A stretch of 64,000 nt of DNA from [Phialemoniopsis] sp. UDSM-2020 (Eukaryota; Ascomycota; Sordariomycetes; Thyridiales; Thyridiaceae), in contig JAEILZ010000009.1 of NCBI GenBank assembly GCA_018873225.1, positions 2,950,960-3,014,959 on the forward strand, written 5' to 3'. The translations under genes and the position numbers were made by a program. The notes under the pieces are model-generated. The model was not told where the DNA came from. It saw only the letters and a program-made list of their open reading frames with translations, and did no database searches. Positions 45,939 through 56,939 of this stretch are shown piece after piece (positions within the stretch are counted from its first letter, which is position 1; every line of letters starts with the position of its first letter).

Positions 45939-46776
45939 CTAGGGCTTGTTAAAGTCGACAACGATCCGCCTAATCCGTAAGTCAGACGTCATGAATAGTA
46001 GACACTTCGAGACTGCAAGACTTACCCCACGACCTGCCCGTTCTTCAACTTTTGTACCGACTCGTTGAACTTGCTCAGACCTACGACTGTAGGTTCAAGA
46101 CAGAGTTTGCCTGTGCTAGTTTCAGCATCATGGACGATTGAAAGAGGTATCAGCAAATGCATATTACCTCTTTGTGCAAACTGCAACACCTCGTCGATAT
46201 CGCCAATGCTGCTGATAAGCGAACCCTTGATAGTATGACCTCTCAGGATCAGACTCTGCGGCGCAATTTCCATGTGATGCTTTCCAACAGGCGGTATACC
46301 GATGCCATGATTGGTATTAGAGAAGCGCACAAAGAACCGTGATGGTTGTTAGCATTCTCTCAGATACATACCACATGACTATTCCTCCGGCGCGAGAACC
46401 CAAATAGTCCAGAGCGATGGGATATGATTGCACCGCTAGGTTCAGTCAGCATCATAGCATGTGTCACTGACTGTTTGGAAACGGCGTACCAGTGACAAAG
46501 CACCCATGTGCTCCGCCTTGAGTAAGTTCCAAAACCCTTCCCGCCATCCTCTCGAAAATCAACAAAGTGCTCGGCGCCCATTTTCAGAGTCAAGTCCCTC
46601 CTATCGACACCTGTGTCGACGACAATGGGACGGACGCCCATGGCTGAGGCTAGCTGAACGCCCTGAATACCAACACCCCCGCCTCCTCCTGGAAAGACTG
46701 CCCAGTCGCCGGCCTGAAGACCTGAGGATTTATGAGACGAATAGGCGGTGGCTGCTGAGCACATGATGGGGCCAGC
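45939..46776 (-). pseudogene. Zinc alcohol dehydrogenase, NAD-binding-domain fragment
   Basis: Minus-strand remnants of the C-terminal two thirds of a medium-chain zinc ADH. Starting at 46776: AGPIMCSAATAYSS, LQAGDWAVFPGGGGGVGIQ (the Rossmann GxGxxG region), ASAMGVRPIVVDTG and MGAEHFVDFRE. A frameshift with about 11 nt lost follows near 46545. Next come AHGCFVT, an intron, VQSYPIALDYLGSRAGGIVMC, then a damaged acceptor (GG where AG is expected near 46304), IGIPPVGKHHMEIAPQ, IKGSLISSIGDIDEVLQFAQR, an intron, LEPTVVGLSKFNESVQKLKNG, a last intron and RIVVDFNKP-stop at 45939. Sequence upstream of AGPIM does not match ADH. The missing adjacent piece is at 21331-21669. Confidence 0.83.
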
Positions 46777-48255
46777 AAAGCGCCGCCGGACGGGCCGCGC
46801 ATGCTTGGCAAGCATCCCCTGTGTACTCCGTACCGCCTGGACCATGCGCAATTCAGTCCATGGCTGCATTTCATAGGTAGCTGCGGCTCTTCATTATGCC
46901 GGCCGATAACTGGCCACCACTACGCGACGCCAAAAGCTTGTGTGGTCTTGGCAGGCACGTTTTCCCATCCTCATGGATATCCTGTGTGATTAACGGAATA
47001 CCAGAAATTGTTTATCTAGGTGTGCGTCGCATATTGTGCGAAGGACATGGGTACACCTCGCGCGCCTAGAGAAACTTCATGATCTGGATTGCCTAATTGC
47101 AATGCTAGGTACCTAGGTTACTCCGTAGGTAAGAAAGTACCTAGCGGGTTGGAGGGTTTCACGGTAAAGCCAGCCATTGTGTGATTCGGGTTCTCTGGCT
47201 TCAATGTTGGCTGAGATCAGCTGGATTACTACTGCACCAGCGAACAGCCGGCCGGGATCGCCTTTATTTTGACTTTTCCCCGTCTCCTTCTCGCTGGTTT
47301 CCTCCTAACTTCATGATCCTTAGGCTGGCTCATGCCGTCATCCTTGGCCCGTAGCCCAGTCGCTGGCCCACCATCAATGCCGCGCTAGCTTCCGCACTGT
47401 CCGAAACCCATAGGCGCGAATCATGCGTTTCTTTTTTCGCTGTGCGCTAATTCCCAGGCAGCTTGGAATGCAAAAATGCGTTGCTGGGGTTGCTCCTGGC
47501 ATTTCATCACAGTGTCTGGCAACCATTCCACGAAGCAGAGGCCTTTCCCTTTAGCGCAAGAGGTTTTTCTTGGGTACAAATTTCTTCACAGAATAAGATG
47601 GGATCTCGAGAGAAAGGAAGACGAGGGAAGAACAACGATCAACGTCACCGGATCTTCCTCTGCGTGGGAAGCACCGAGCTGCCGCCGGCCTGGCCTGGTC
47701 CTCATCTGCATTCTGGGTCCGTTAACTGGGGCATCGAGCCGGTAACCCAGGTCACAAGAGAGACCCAGTAATAGAATGTCTCCCCACAAGCTGGGCACTG
47801 CCGGGTGTCTGGGGGGCTTAATTCGGGGGTCTTGAGGCATCTTTTCCTGGTACACACACCATGACAAGCTTTCCGATCATGCTACACTAATCGTCAAACC
47901 TCCTTGTTAGCGTCTTTCCACACAAGATCCATAGATTCTAGTGCACTACGTCGCCTTTACCGAGGAGGAGGGACGACATGCGTCTCCTCTGTTTCCCCGA
48001 CTCCTGCGAACCGTAGAGCCCGTACTGCCGTGACCGCCCTCGTCATTAGCTCTAGAATCCCCATGTCACACCATGGGCACCCCGAAGCCGTCGAAGATGT
48101 GGATCCTTCTTAGCTTTGTGTGCAGCCCATATTGTACAATGTCGAGCATGCCAGTGGATATTTAACAACACTCGTCCCGTCCGTCTCGTTTGTCTTGGAG
48201 CTTCCCTCCTTTCCCCTCCAGTATTACTCAAAGTGAACGAATTCTTTGTTCCACA
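46777..48255. other. Intergenic region, 1.5 kb
   Basis: Left end is the ADH breakpoint flank; right end is the promoter and TC-rich leader of the MFS transporter. The open stretches around 47463-47771 have no recognisable content. No RNA gene or repeat seen. Confidence 0.4.
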
Positions 48256-50223
48256 ATGCCAAACTTGAAAGAAAAAGTCAATCTGAAGAAGCCTGAGGAA
48301 GAGGCCGGCAAGTCGTGGCCGGCCATTGCCATTGGTGCCTTCGTCGCCTTTGGTGGTGTCCTCTTTGGGTACGTAAAGCGCCCAGGAACATCTTGCACAA
48401 CAAAACACTAACATAGCACCCGTCTGTCACAGCTACGACACAGGCACGATTAGTGGTATATTGGCCATGGAATACTGGAAGGATCTTTTCTCGACTGGAT
48501 ATCGCGACAGCAAAGGCATGCCCGATATCTCGCCGTCCCAGTCCTCAGCTGTCGTGTCCATCTTGTCCGCTGGTACCTTCTTTGGCGCCTTATCCTCGCC
48601 TTTCATGGCCGACTATATCGGCCGTCGCCTGGCACTCATTGCCTCTTGTTTCGTTTTCATCTTGGGAGTTATTCTCCAGACAGCGGCCACCTCTCTGCCC
48701 CTGTTTCTCGCCGGCCGCTTCTTTGCTGGTTTCGGTGTCGGCCTCGTCTCTGCTCTGAGTACGTTCTCCTTTGTTGCACGATACTTTGAGAGTGTCATAT
48801 AGCTTACCAGAATCGTGTTCAGTTCCTCTATACCAGTCTGAGACGGCCCCGAAGTGGATTCGTGGCGCCATTGTCGGTGCATACCAGTTTGCCATCACGA
48901 TTGGACTTCTCCTCGCTGCCGTGGTCGACAATGCTACCCACAGCCGCAATGACACCGGATCCTACCGCATTCCCATCGCCGTTCAATTCGCCTGGGCTCT
49001 CATACTCATTGGTGGTATGATTGTCTTGCCTGAGACGCCCCGGTATCTTATCCGGAGCGGCCAGAAAGAGAAGGCCGCCCGCGCTCTAGGTCGGCTTCGT
49101 CGGCTGCCTTACGATCATCCGGCCCTCGCAGAAGAACTCGGAGAAATTGAAGCCAATCACCAATTCGAGGTCAGCCTGGGCAAGGCTAGCTACATCGACT
49201 GCTTCCGCGGAAACATGCTGAAACGTCAGCTTACTGGCATGGGTATTCAGGCTCTCCAGCAACTTACCGGCATCAACTTCATCTTCTATTATGTGCGTAT
49301 CGTGTTTCTTTGTGGCTCTGGAGCCCACTGATACTAATGACCATGTGCAGGGTACTCAATACTTCAAGAACTCGGGTATTCAAGACGCTTTTGTTATCAG
49401 CATGATCACCTCTTCTATCAACGTTGTTTGTACGTTGCCTGGGCTGTATGCTATTGACAAATGGGGCCGCCGGCCACTGCTATTCTGGGGTGGCATCGGC
49501 ATGTGCGTGTCACAGTTCCTTGTGGCCATGCTCGGTACCACTACGACGTCTCAGGACGGCGACGGCAACATCATTGTGCACAACGTAGCTGCACAGAAGG
49601 CCGGCATCGCCTTCGTCTGTACCTTTATCGCGTGTTTCGCAGCGGTGAGTTGTCTCCAACAACAACGCCAACTATCGGGTCGGACTTGAGACTGATTGAT
49701 CTGTATCTAGACTTGGGGCCCCCTCGGTTGGGTTGTCACTAGCGAAATCTTCCCACTGAAGCAAAGAGCCAGAGGTCTTTCAATGACTACTGCGACAAAT
49801 GTAAGTCACTGCCATTCACAAAGTCCATTCTTGGCATCATCCAGAAGCACAGGAGTCACTAACACATCGTCCCCTATCATTCAGTGGCTGTTCAACTGGG
49901 CCATTGCATACGCCACTCCCTATCTCGTCAACTACGGAGACGGCTATGCCAACTTGCAGTCCAAGATCTTCTACATCTGGTTTGCCTGCTGCTTTATCTG
50001 CATCGCCTTTGTGTACTTCTATATCTACGAGACCAAGGGCTTGTCGCTGGAGCAGATCGACGAAATGTATACCGACTGCGACTCGGCTCGCAAGTCCACC
50101 ACCTGGGTCCCAACCCTTTCATTCCGACAGCGCGAGAGCCTTGCCGCCCAGGGTGCCGAGAAGGTACCGGACAATCAGCAACCAGGGGTCGCTACTGGTC
50201 ATCATGAGCATGAGACAGTGTAA
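48256..50223 (+). CDS. MFS hexose transporter
   Basis: A twelve-span plasma-membrane sugar porter, 543 residues, in six exons: 48256-48368, 48433-48758, 48823-49292, 49351-49644, 49711-49800 and 49885-50223. Family motifs are in order: GGVLFGYDTGTISG in TM1, DYIGRRLALI between TM2 and TM3, GRFFAGFGVGLVSALIPLYQSE in TM4-5, PETPRYLI after TM6, QALQQLTGINFIFYYGTQYF in TM7, DKWGRRPLLF, EIFPLKQRARG after TM10, and ETKGLSLEQIDEMY after TM12. It resembles fungal high-affinity glucose/hexose carriers and has a hydrophilic C-terminal tail of about 60 residues. Its 3' end is only about 80 bp from the convergent KDEL-protein gene. Confidence 0.94.
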
Positions 50224-50304
50224 GGTGTGAGATGTGTCAAATAGTTCGACATGTTTTGTATTTCTAGTATATAATTCATCATATTGCAGATGTTCAAATC
50301 GTGA

Positions 50305-51204
50305 TCACAACTCGTCTTTGGCAGTGGCAGTGGACTCGTCTTTGCTAGTGGCTGTGCTGCTCCTCTCCGCATCAGAGATGGAGCCAGTCCCCTCCAACAG
50401 CTGAACCTTGACGGTGAATTCCATGTCACGGCTTGGTTGGTCTCGGTTGGGGGCCTGATTGGTCACCCATCCTACCACAGCTCCATTCTTGACCTCGTGG
50501 GTATATTTTGTCAAGTCGAGCAGAGCTTCTAGAAGAATACGAGGATCAATATCAATGTGGTCGCCGGCATCCAGGAACACAGATGACTACTGACCTTTAC
50601 AACTACTCTGGCTTGCGACAAACAGTGGCAGGATTTCGTAAAGCGCACCAGGGGCGAAAATGACAACCTTTTCCCCGTCGAGCGCCCGCTCCTCAGCCAC
50701 TTTCTCGGGTGCTGGTGGGTTCACAGCCGACTTGATCTGCGTCTTGTCGTCTTGCGGTTTCTGGTACACAGCAAACAGACCTTTGCCATTCCCTTCTGTG
50801 CGATCCTGCTCTTCGATCCAGTCCCTCACTTCCACTGGCAGATCCGAGTACGTCATCTTGAGCAAGCTGCGATCATATTGGTGCGGGTCCATTCCGGCCC
50901 AGCTACCTGGATATGGGCGACCGATGAAGAACTTTCTCAGAGCCGCGGCATATGGCCATAGCCCTAGCGGTTCATTCTCATACAGGTCATGGAGGAGGAA
51001 CTCTGATGCCGAGAAGGTCGCCTCAATCTCGCAGGCGGCCTTGTATCCGTTGATGGCGTTGGTGACAAAGGGATCGCTCCAAGCAAAGCTTTCCACCTTG
51101 GTGGGCGGTTGTTTTGGTTTGGAATGTCGAGAGCCGCCAGATCCCGCCACCGCACCAGAAGCTAGCACAGCGAAAATGATGCTCTTCAATATGTAGGCCT
51201 TCAT
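50305..51204 (-). CDS. Luminal ER protein with signal peptide and KDEL tail
   Basis: Two exons, 51204-50595 and 50528-50305, joined by a 66-nt intron (donor GTCAGT, acceptor TTCTAG); 277 residues. Without splicing a TAG at 50587-50589 ends the frame. The N-terminus MKAYILKSIIFAVLASGAVA is a signal peptide and the last four residues before the TGA are KDEL, the canonical ER-retrieval signal. The mature protein contains SDPFVTNAINGYKAACEIE, FSASEFLLHDLYENEPLG and YPGSWAGMDPHQYDRSLLK, and near the end TKYTHEVKNGAVVGWVTNQ and an Asp/Ser/Thr-rich segment with the near-repeat TATSKDES/TATAKDEL. No enzymatic motif or family is recognised; it could be a chaperone-like or processing factor. The start at 51204 is chosen over upstream ATGs because it opens the signal peptide. 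Confidence 0.75.
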
Positions 51205-52501
51205 CCTGGAACGAGTATGTAAAGCTGTGTAGTGCAGTGTCGTCTTCCAAGCGGCAAAGTACGAAAGAATATAAAACAAGAAAGAGCCATGATAGCAGCG
51301 TAATGCAATATTTATACACTCTTTTTTTGGATTAGACACTATTGTTGTCGTTGCATTGCTGTCCTTCGGAGCCATTTCCGTTCCCAATTTGGAGATGTGG
51401 GGGGGGTTGTATCCTCTACTCCGTCCCTTACGTGCTTGCTAGGCTACCACTCCGGCCCGTACGCCCTTCGCTTTGCCTTCTCCGCCAAGTCAAGCCTAAA
51501 GATTGTTGCAACTGGTTGATCTCTACAAAAATTGCAATGAGACCTATGACATTGAGAGTTGCTTTGACTCTGCTAGACGTGCGTTTTCAACGCGGTCTAG
51601 ACGCCTCGATCCTGCAATACAACACATTCGCATCATTTCCAGAGGCAGGCCTACCGAGAGCAAGCTTATGCAAACTTCCGTCCCACACTTTACCAGATAC
51701 AAGACAGCCCTAGCAGATCGATCGGTTTGATGACATTGCTGCTGAGTTGGACGATGAGCTGGAGGATGATATTTGAAATCGACTGAGTCGTCTGTAAACA
51801 CATTGCTGAGCTGATATACTCGCTGATTTTCCTACTCATTTCACTCTCGGAATTCTTACACACTATAGCTCCTAGATGGCTACATCGCCTTTGTGTTTTT
51901 CTACATCAGCCGCGATACCGTGTCGCGTGAGTGTACTTAGTGTAGAATACCCAAGAAAGATAACAGACTGGACCTTGCATGCACTGACACGAGTCGAAGA
52001 GCGAGCCGCATTAAGCCCTCTGCCCCTAGACATGAATCTGGCGAGCCGCATGGAATTGTTTCGCAAGGAGAGTGGGCTCCGGCCAGGGTTATACTGCACA
52101 TTCCCGCCCTACATTCACCGGTGTCACACAGAGACTAGATATCCAGCTGGCCTTGAAAGGGGTAGCCAGAGGCGAAAAGGGCTGTTCGTGGTCCACCCGC
52201 CACTGCGAGGTCATAGAAACTGGATATTCCCTGGTGAGTCAAGACACTCGACACACGTCACGTCGCCGGCCAACATTCACCAGGGCCACATAGAAACTGG
52301 ATATCCAGCCGGCCTTTAAATAGACCTCCTCCGACCCTCGATCGAAAAAAAAAAAGAATTCTTTCTTCTTACAACCAACTTTTTTCTCGATTCCCTCATC
52401 ATCATCCTCAAAATCCATTTTAAACTCGCCAGATATCCAGTTTCTGACACCCCACAACCGACAACAGATAGCCACCAGCCGCGAACCAACAGCGCCTGAC
52501 C
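51205..52501. other. Intergenic region with GATATCC repeats
   Basis: Promoter of the KDEL-protein gene (-) and upstream region of the SNF2-like gene (+). From about 52110 to 52445 it holds several copies of a TAGAAACTGGATATCCAG-like motif (listed separately). The rest shows no feature. Confidence 0.4.
52113..52445. repeat. Dispersed GATATCC / AAACTGG repeats upstream of the SNF2-like gene
   Basis: Near 52113 and again near 52272 a block starting ACATTCACC and ending GATATCCAG(C)(T/C)GGCC recurs over about 40 bp. Further copies are ATAGAAACTGGATATTCC near 52213 and, in opposite orientation, GATATCCAGTTTCT near 52430. The same core recurs in both introns of the following gene. Confidence 0.75.
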
Positions 52502-55500
52502 ATGGCTTCACAAAACATCCAGGATGGCACTGGTCCAAACTCGGGCCCCGCCACTCTAGAAGAGAACATCGACCACGGCTGCAGGGATCTGCGCGATGTC
52601 ATCCATGAGCGAGGCCTGGAGTGGCCTGCAGGCTGGCCGGCCGAGGACTTCGTGCCCGAAGTCACCACGGGCCCGCGTAACCTCCTCTCCGGTGACGCCG
52701 ACGTCCCTTGGAACGACTGCGAATACTTCTCTTTCGGCATCCGCAGCATTGGCATAGCCCCGCAGGCAGGCATCCCGGTGCGCAGGTTGGCTTGCTACAC
52801 GCACTTTGCCAGCGTAAAGGAGATGCAGTGGTATTTGCACACGATCGGTAAGCACAGGCCCAAATTCACTAGGCGTGTTGGAATCAGGATATCCCACTCT
52901 ACAGATATCCAGTTTCTAGCGGCCAGCTGGCGAGGCACCGCCTCACAAATCATTCCGTCGGCTACTTAGATAACTAACAACTACGCAGGAGCGCGCCACT
53001 GCCGCATCTATACCGCGTACCGGGGTATCTGTCAACACAAGAAGCGGCCGTCCATGATTGAGCTACTGAATATTCTGAGAGAGCTCTGCGGACCGGCTGG
53101 TCTCAACGGCCCAGAGTACAACATGGTGAATGCTTTGAAGGCACCGACAGTCATCTCGGGCACCCCTGGGCAGACACTGGGCATGGCTATGCTGGCCGCG
53201 GCCCTGTCCGTCATGCGGAACGACCCGATTCGGTTCAGCAAGGGCAACTTCACCGACGTGCCGCTGCCGGTCTTTTTCGGGTTCCACGTCGAGGATTGGC
53301 TGCGAGCGCTGGTGCTCGTGTCGCAGTTCCAGAAGGAGCGCTCAAACAGCTCGCAATGCTACTTCAATTTCGCCTCGTCCAAGAGCATTACCGTCGGCGT
53401 GCAGCCGATTGCGTTCGTGGACGAGAACATTGCTGGCAGGGACTACAATGCGGAGCCCGAGGAGACAGCGCTCGCCGGCCCACACCTGGAGCAGGCATCG
53501 GGCGTCGCATCCGACGAGAAGCCCGAGGTCGCGACACATGCCAACAAGAAAGTAACCGAGAGGATGACCAAGCTGCAGACCGAGATCATGAACACGCGCG
53601 ACCAGCTCGACAAGGCTTCGACGGCGGAGATGCAGGAAGAGCTGACACACAAGATCTGGAACCTCCGCGAGGAGCTATACGCCACGAGCGTGGAGCTCGG
53701 AACCGACCGCCTTGCACCCCTGTCCGTTGAGGACCGGGCGTACCTCAAGGAGCTCCTGTTGGGTATCCGCGGCGATGCCGAGACGACAAAGGTGGATATG
53801 GCAGAGATCAGCGGGGGCACCTTCGAGAACGCAGTACAACACATGGAGGCGTCTGAGAACGACTTCGTGCCCACCTTGCAACCCGATGGACAAGACCAGG
53901 CTGTGGACCAGCCAATCGACATCGGCTCCGAGCAGGAAGAAGCTCTCGAGGCACAAGCCTACGCGGATAAGAAGAAAGCCGACTACGCCAACACCAGCCG
54001 TCTGGTCTCCGAGGGAAACCAACATCGCTACATGCCCCTCACCGACGCGATGATCTATCTCGGCATCAAAGATTACAAAGATGCGAGGATTGACCAGTCC
54101 AAACCAGAGCACAAGTACCGCCCCCATCAGATAGTTGGTAAGTACCCCTGACTGCCCCTCGGGACCCTGCCCAAGACACCGGTACAGGAACTCGACGTCA
54201 GCCCCTCGCGAACAGATGTTCCCAGCGCCGGGACCACGGCTATTAAGAAACTGGATATCTGGGCTATTAGATATCCTGTTTCTACTCCCCTCCAACACCC
54301 CCAAACCCCAGCATTACCATCCCGTAAACAATACAGAAGACTAACCATACACGTATGCAGACATTGCGCACACTGTGAAGATGTTGCTCGGATTCGCGCG
54401 ATTCGCCATGCTCGCCAACGGCTGCGGAACGGGCAAGACCATCACCTACGGAGGCGTCATTGACAAGTACGTCGAAAACTTGCCCAAGAAGCATGCCGAG
54501 ATGCCGCCCGAAGAGGGTACAGGCGTGCCTCCGCCCGTGGTTTATCGCCCTGTGCTCATCCTACTATTGGCGACCGTCACGCCGAGCACGTGCGGAGAGA
54601 TTCAGAAGTACTTTGGATCCAAGTTCAAGATCTTCATGGCGTACGGCGACAAGTCGGACGAGAAGAACTACGCGAGGCGTGACACCATCCTGAACCACAG
54701 GGAGGTCGCAAAGAAGATGGCGTCGCTCGACCCGAACGACCCCCAGACCGGTCGCACGGTCTTTGTCTCATCGTACAACACCTGGCTGAGGCGCGAGGGC
54801 CAGTCGACATCCGTGAAGCTGTCAAGCCTCAGCCATGAGCGTCGCGATGCCCTGGGACTGAACGATGGTATCGACGGCGGTAGCGATGAGGCGCCATACA
54901 AGGGCAGGGGCAAACGGGTCGGCCGGAAGCTGAACACGGCAGAGCGTGAGATCTGCCATACCATTGACGAGGACCAAATTGACGATTCCCTCGACATTGT
55001 GACTACGAAGCATCCTTCTTGGCACTTTAGCATCGTTGTGGCTGATGAGGGACATATTTTGAAGAATATGTATACCAAGTTCCACCAGATGGTCGCGGCC
55101 ACCCTCAAGGACGCCTTACTCATTAGCACGGCCACGCCCATGCTCAACCACCCGGTCGACAACCTCGGGTACCTCCGGCTGGCATTTTCACACCTGCCAC
55201 CCGTGCCCGACCTGCCGCGGGATATGGACCTCAACTATCTGTACTCCAAGGCGCTCAGCGCCTATGTCGCTCAGAGTCCCCTTGGATCCGGCTCCACGGG
55301 ATATCCCATGGTCGGCGGCGGCCGGCACGCGCGCGTCACTGGCTTGCCGTCACTGCTCGACGCGGATGCCATGCCCGGAACGAGGGAGGAGGAGCTGCTC
55401 AGGGCCGCTGAGGATGAGGACTTGAGATGGTGGACCCTGTCCCCGATCCTGTACCGCATGACCGCCCGCCAGCACAAGTGGAGCTTTGGCTCGTGCAAGG

Positions 55501-56315
55501 CCATGGTCGGAGCAATCCTCGAGCAAGTGTTCCTGCGGCGCGGCATGACAACCGAGATGCTGATGCCCGACGGCTCGATCGAGACACCCGGCAGGGAGAT
55601 CCCCGGCGCCGAGATCATCACCTGCCAGATATCGCTCCACGGGCCAGGCAGGATCATGTACGACGAGGTGCATGAGCATTACAAAAACAGCCTCTACATC
55701 CCCCGGACCAGGGCCCAGAAGGGCAAGCTCGGAGACATGTCCTCCAAGGTAACCCTCAACGGCGGAGTCTGGCGCCGGCTCGACGTCATGGCCGTCAACC
55801 CGAATAATTTCCGACCCCTGGAGCTTGACCAGGAGCTTGCCAAGGGCGAAGACGGTAGAGGCTCCTTCGTGCATGTCGATGACAGCTTTATCGACCTCAC
55901 TCCGGTCTTCAGCCCAGGCAACGACGGGGATGGCAGCAAGATGGATCTCGATGCTGACGACGACGAGGAGCGGGGCGGCGGTCGCGCAGGCGCCAGGGGA
56001 GCCTTCGGCGTCGAAGCAGAGGAACTCGCGCTGCAGACAACCGGTGATGAGCACGTTCTCGAGACCCCAAAGGTCATTCCGCCGAGGGAGATCATGGAGC
56101 AGTTCGAGGTCTCGGAGTCCGAGCACGACCCCACAGTTGAGAAGAAGGAGAAGCTGCTGGCCATCATGGGCGTCGAGAAGGTGGAGGAACTGATCCCTTA
56201 CTATTATTCCTTATTGCCTTCAACCCTCAAATCCCTTTCTTTAGGTGAGAGTGGTCAAAGCGTTATACCCTTACATCCCTTTCCCTTACATCCCTTTTTT
56301 CTAAATTTCTATTGA
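52502..56315 (+). CDS. SNF2-like (SF2) ATPase, truncated at the 3' end
   Basis: Three exons: 52502-52847, 52989-54137 and 54361-56315, 1149 codons to the first in-frame stop. Residues 1-480 form an N-terminal region with a Glu/Lys-rich coiled coil (VTERMTKLQTEIMNTRDQ) and no recognised domain. Exon 3 carries an SNF2-type first RecA lobe: Walker A GCGTGKT, LLLATVTPS, motif II VADEGHILKN (DEGH, as in SWI2/SNF2 proteins) and motif III STATPMLNHPVDN. A linker with acidic low complexity follows. The expected second RecA lobe (motifs IV-VI) is absent: at about 56200 the GC-rich coding sequence gives way to AT-rich DNA and the frame runs out in LPSTLKSLSLGESG and a Pro/His/Phe tail. Probably the 5' part of a longer helicase cut by a terminal rearrangement. 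No nonsense codon lies in the GC-rich part. Confidence 0.8.
52887..52917. repeat. GATATCC inverted repeat in intron 1 of the SNF2-like gene
   Basis: GGATATC (52887-52893) and GATATCC (52904-52910) face each other across 10 nt, followed by AGTTTCT. It is the same core as the repeats upstream of the gene. Confidence 0.7.
54247..54282. repeat. GATATCC inverted repeat in intron 2 of the SNF2-like gene
   Basis: Arms GAAACTGGATATC (54247-54259) and GATATCCTGTTTC (54270-54282) pair at 12 of 13 positions around a 10-nt loop. This is the most complete palindromic copy of the dispersed motif. Confidence 0.8.
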
Positions 56316-56338
56316 CTTATAAATTATTAAGTAGGATA

Positions 56339-56440
56339 TAATAATATTATTAAGTTAAGATTACTTAGAGTTAGGGTTATATAGAGTTAGGATTATCTAG
56401 AGTTAAAGTTATTTAAAGTTAGAATTAATTTAAGGATTAT
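56339..56440 (+). repeat. Degenerate minisatellite with telomere-like units
   Basis: Units of about 16-17 bp such as GGGTTATATAGAGTTA, GGATTATCTAGAGTTA and AAGTTATTTAAAGTTA follow one another; differences are mostly G to A. The GAGTTAGGGTTA element is close to the telomeric repeat. It marks the start of the AT-rich terminal block. Confidence 0.6.
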
Positions 56441-56459
56441 AAGAAATAATATAGTATAA

Positions 56460-56930
56460 TTAATATTACTAAATAATTAAGAGATTATAAGGTAAATAAA
56501 GAACTATAAGGTAAATTAAAAACTATAGGGTAAGTAAGAAAGTATATAATATATTTAATAATATTAGATAAATAAGAAACTATAGAATAAATAAAAGATA
56601 AAATAATATATTTAATAATATTAAATGAATATTAAATTATAAAATAAATAAAAAATTATAAAATAAATAAGAAATTATAAGGTAAATAAAATATAAAATA
56701 ATAAATTTAATATTATTAAATAAATAATAAATTATAAAATAAAGAAATATAAGATAAATAAGAAACTATAAAATAAGAAAGTATAAGATAAATAAGAAAC
56801 TATAAGGTAATTAAAAAACTATAAAATAAATAAAATATAAAATAATAAATTTAATATTATTAAATAAATAATAAATTATAAAATAAATAAAAAACTATAT
56901 TAATATTATTATAATACTTAAAATAATATT
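56460..56930 (+). repeat. AT-rich minisatellite (GAAACTATAAGGTAAATAA-like units)
   Basis: About 18-20 bp units with the core AACTATAA(G/A)(G/A)TAAATAA recur over roughly 470 bp with drift, mostly G to A. The plus strand keeps G but has almost no C outside ACT, a strong strand asymmetry. Confidence 0.65.
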
Positions 56931-56939
56931 TTATATATT

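Noticed and set aside
50587..50589. Premature TAG stop in the KDEL-protein gene
   Set aside because: A GT-AG intron of 66 nt removes it and joins the two parts in frame, so a nonsense mutation need not be assumed.
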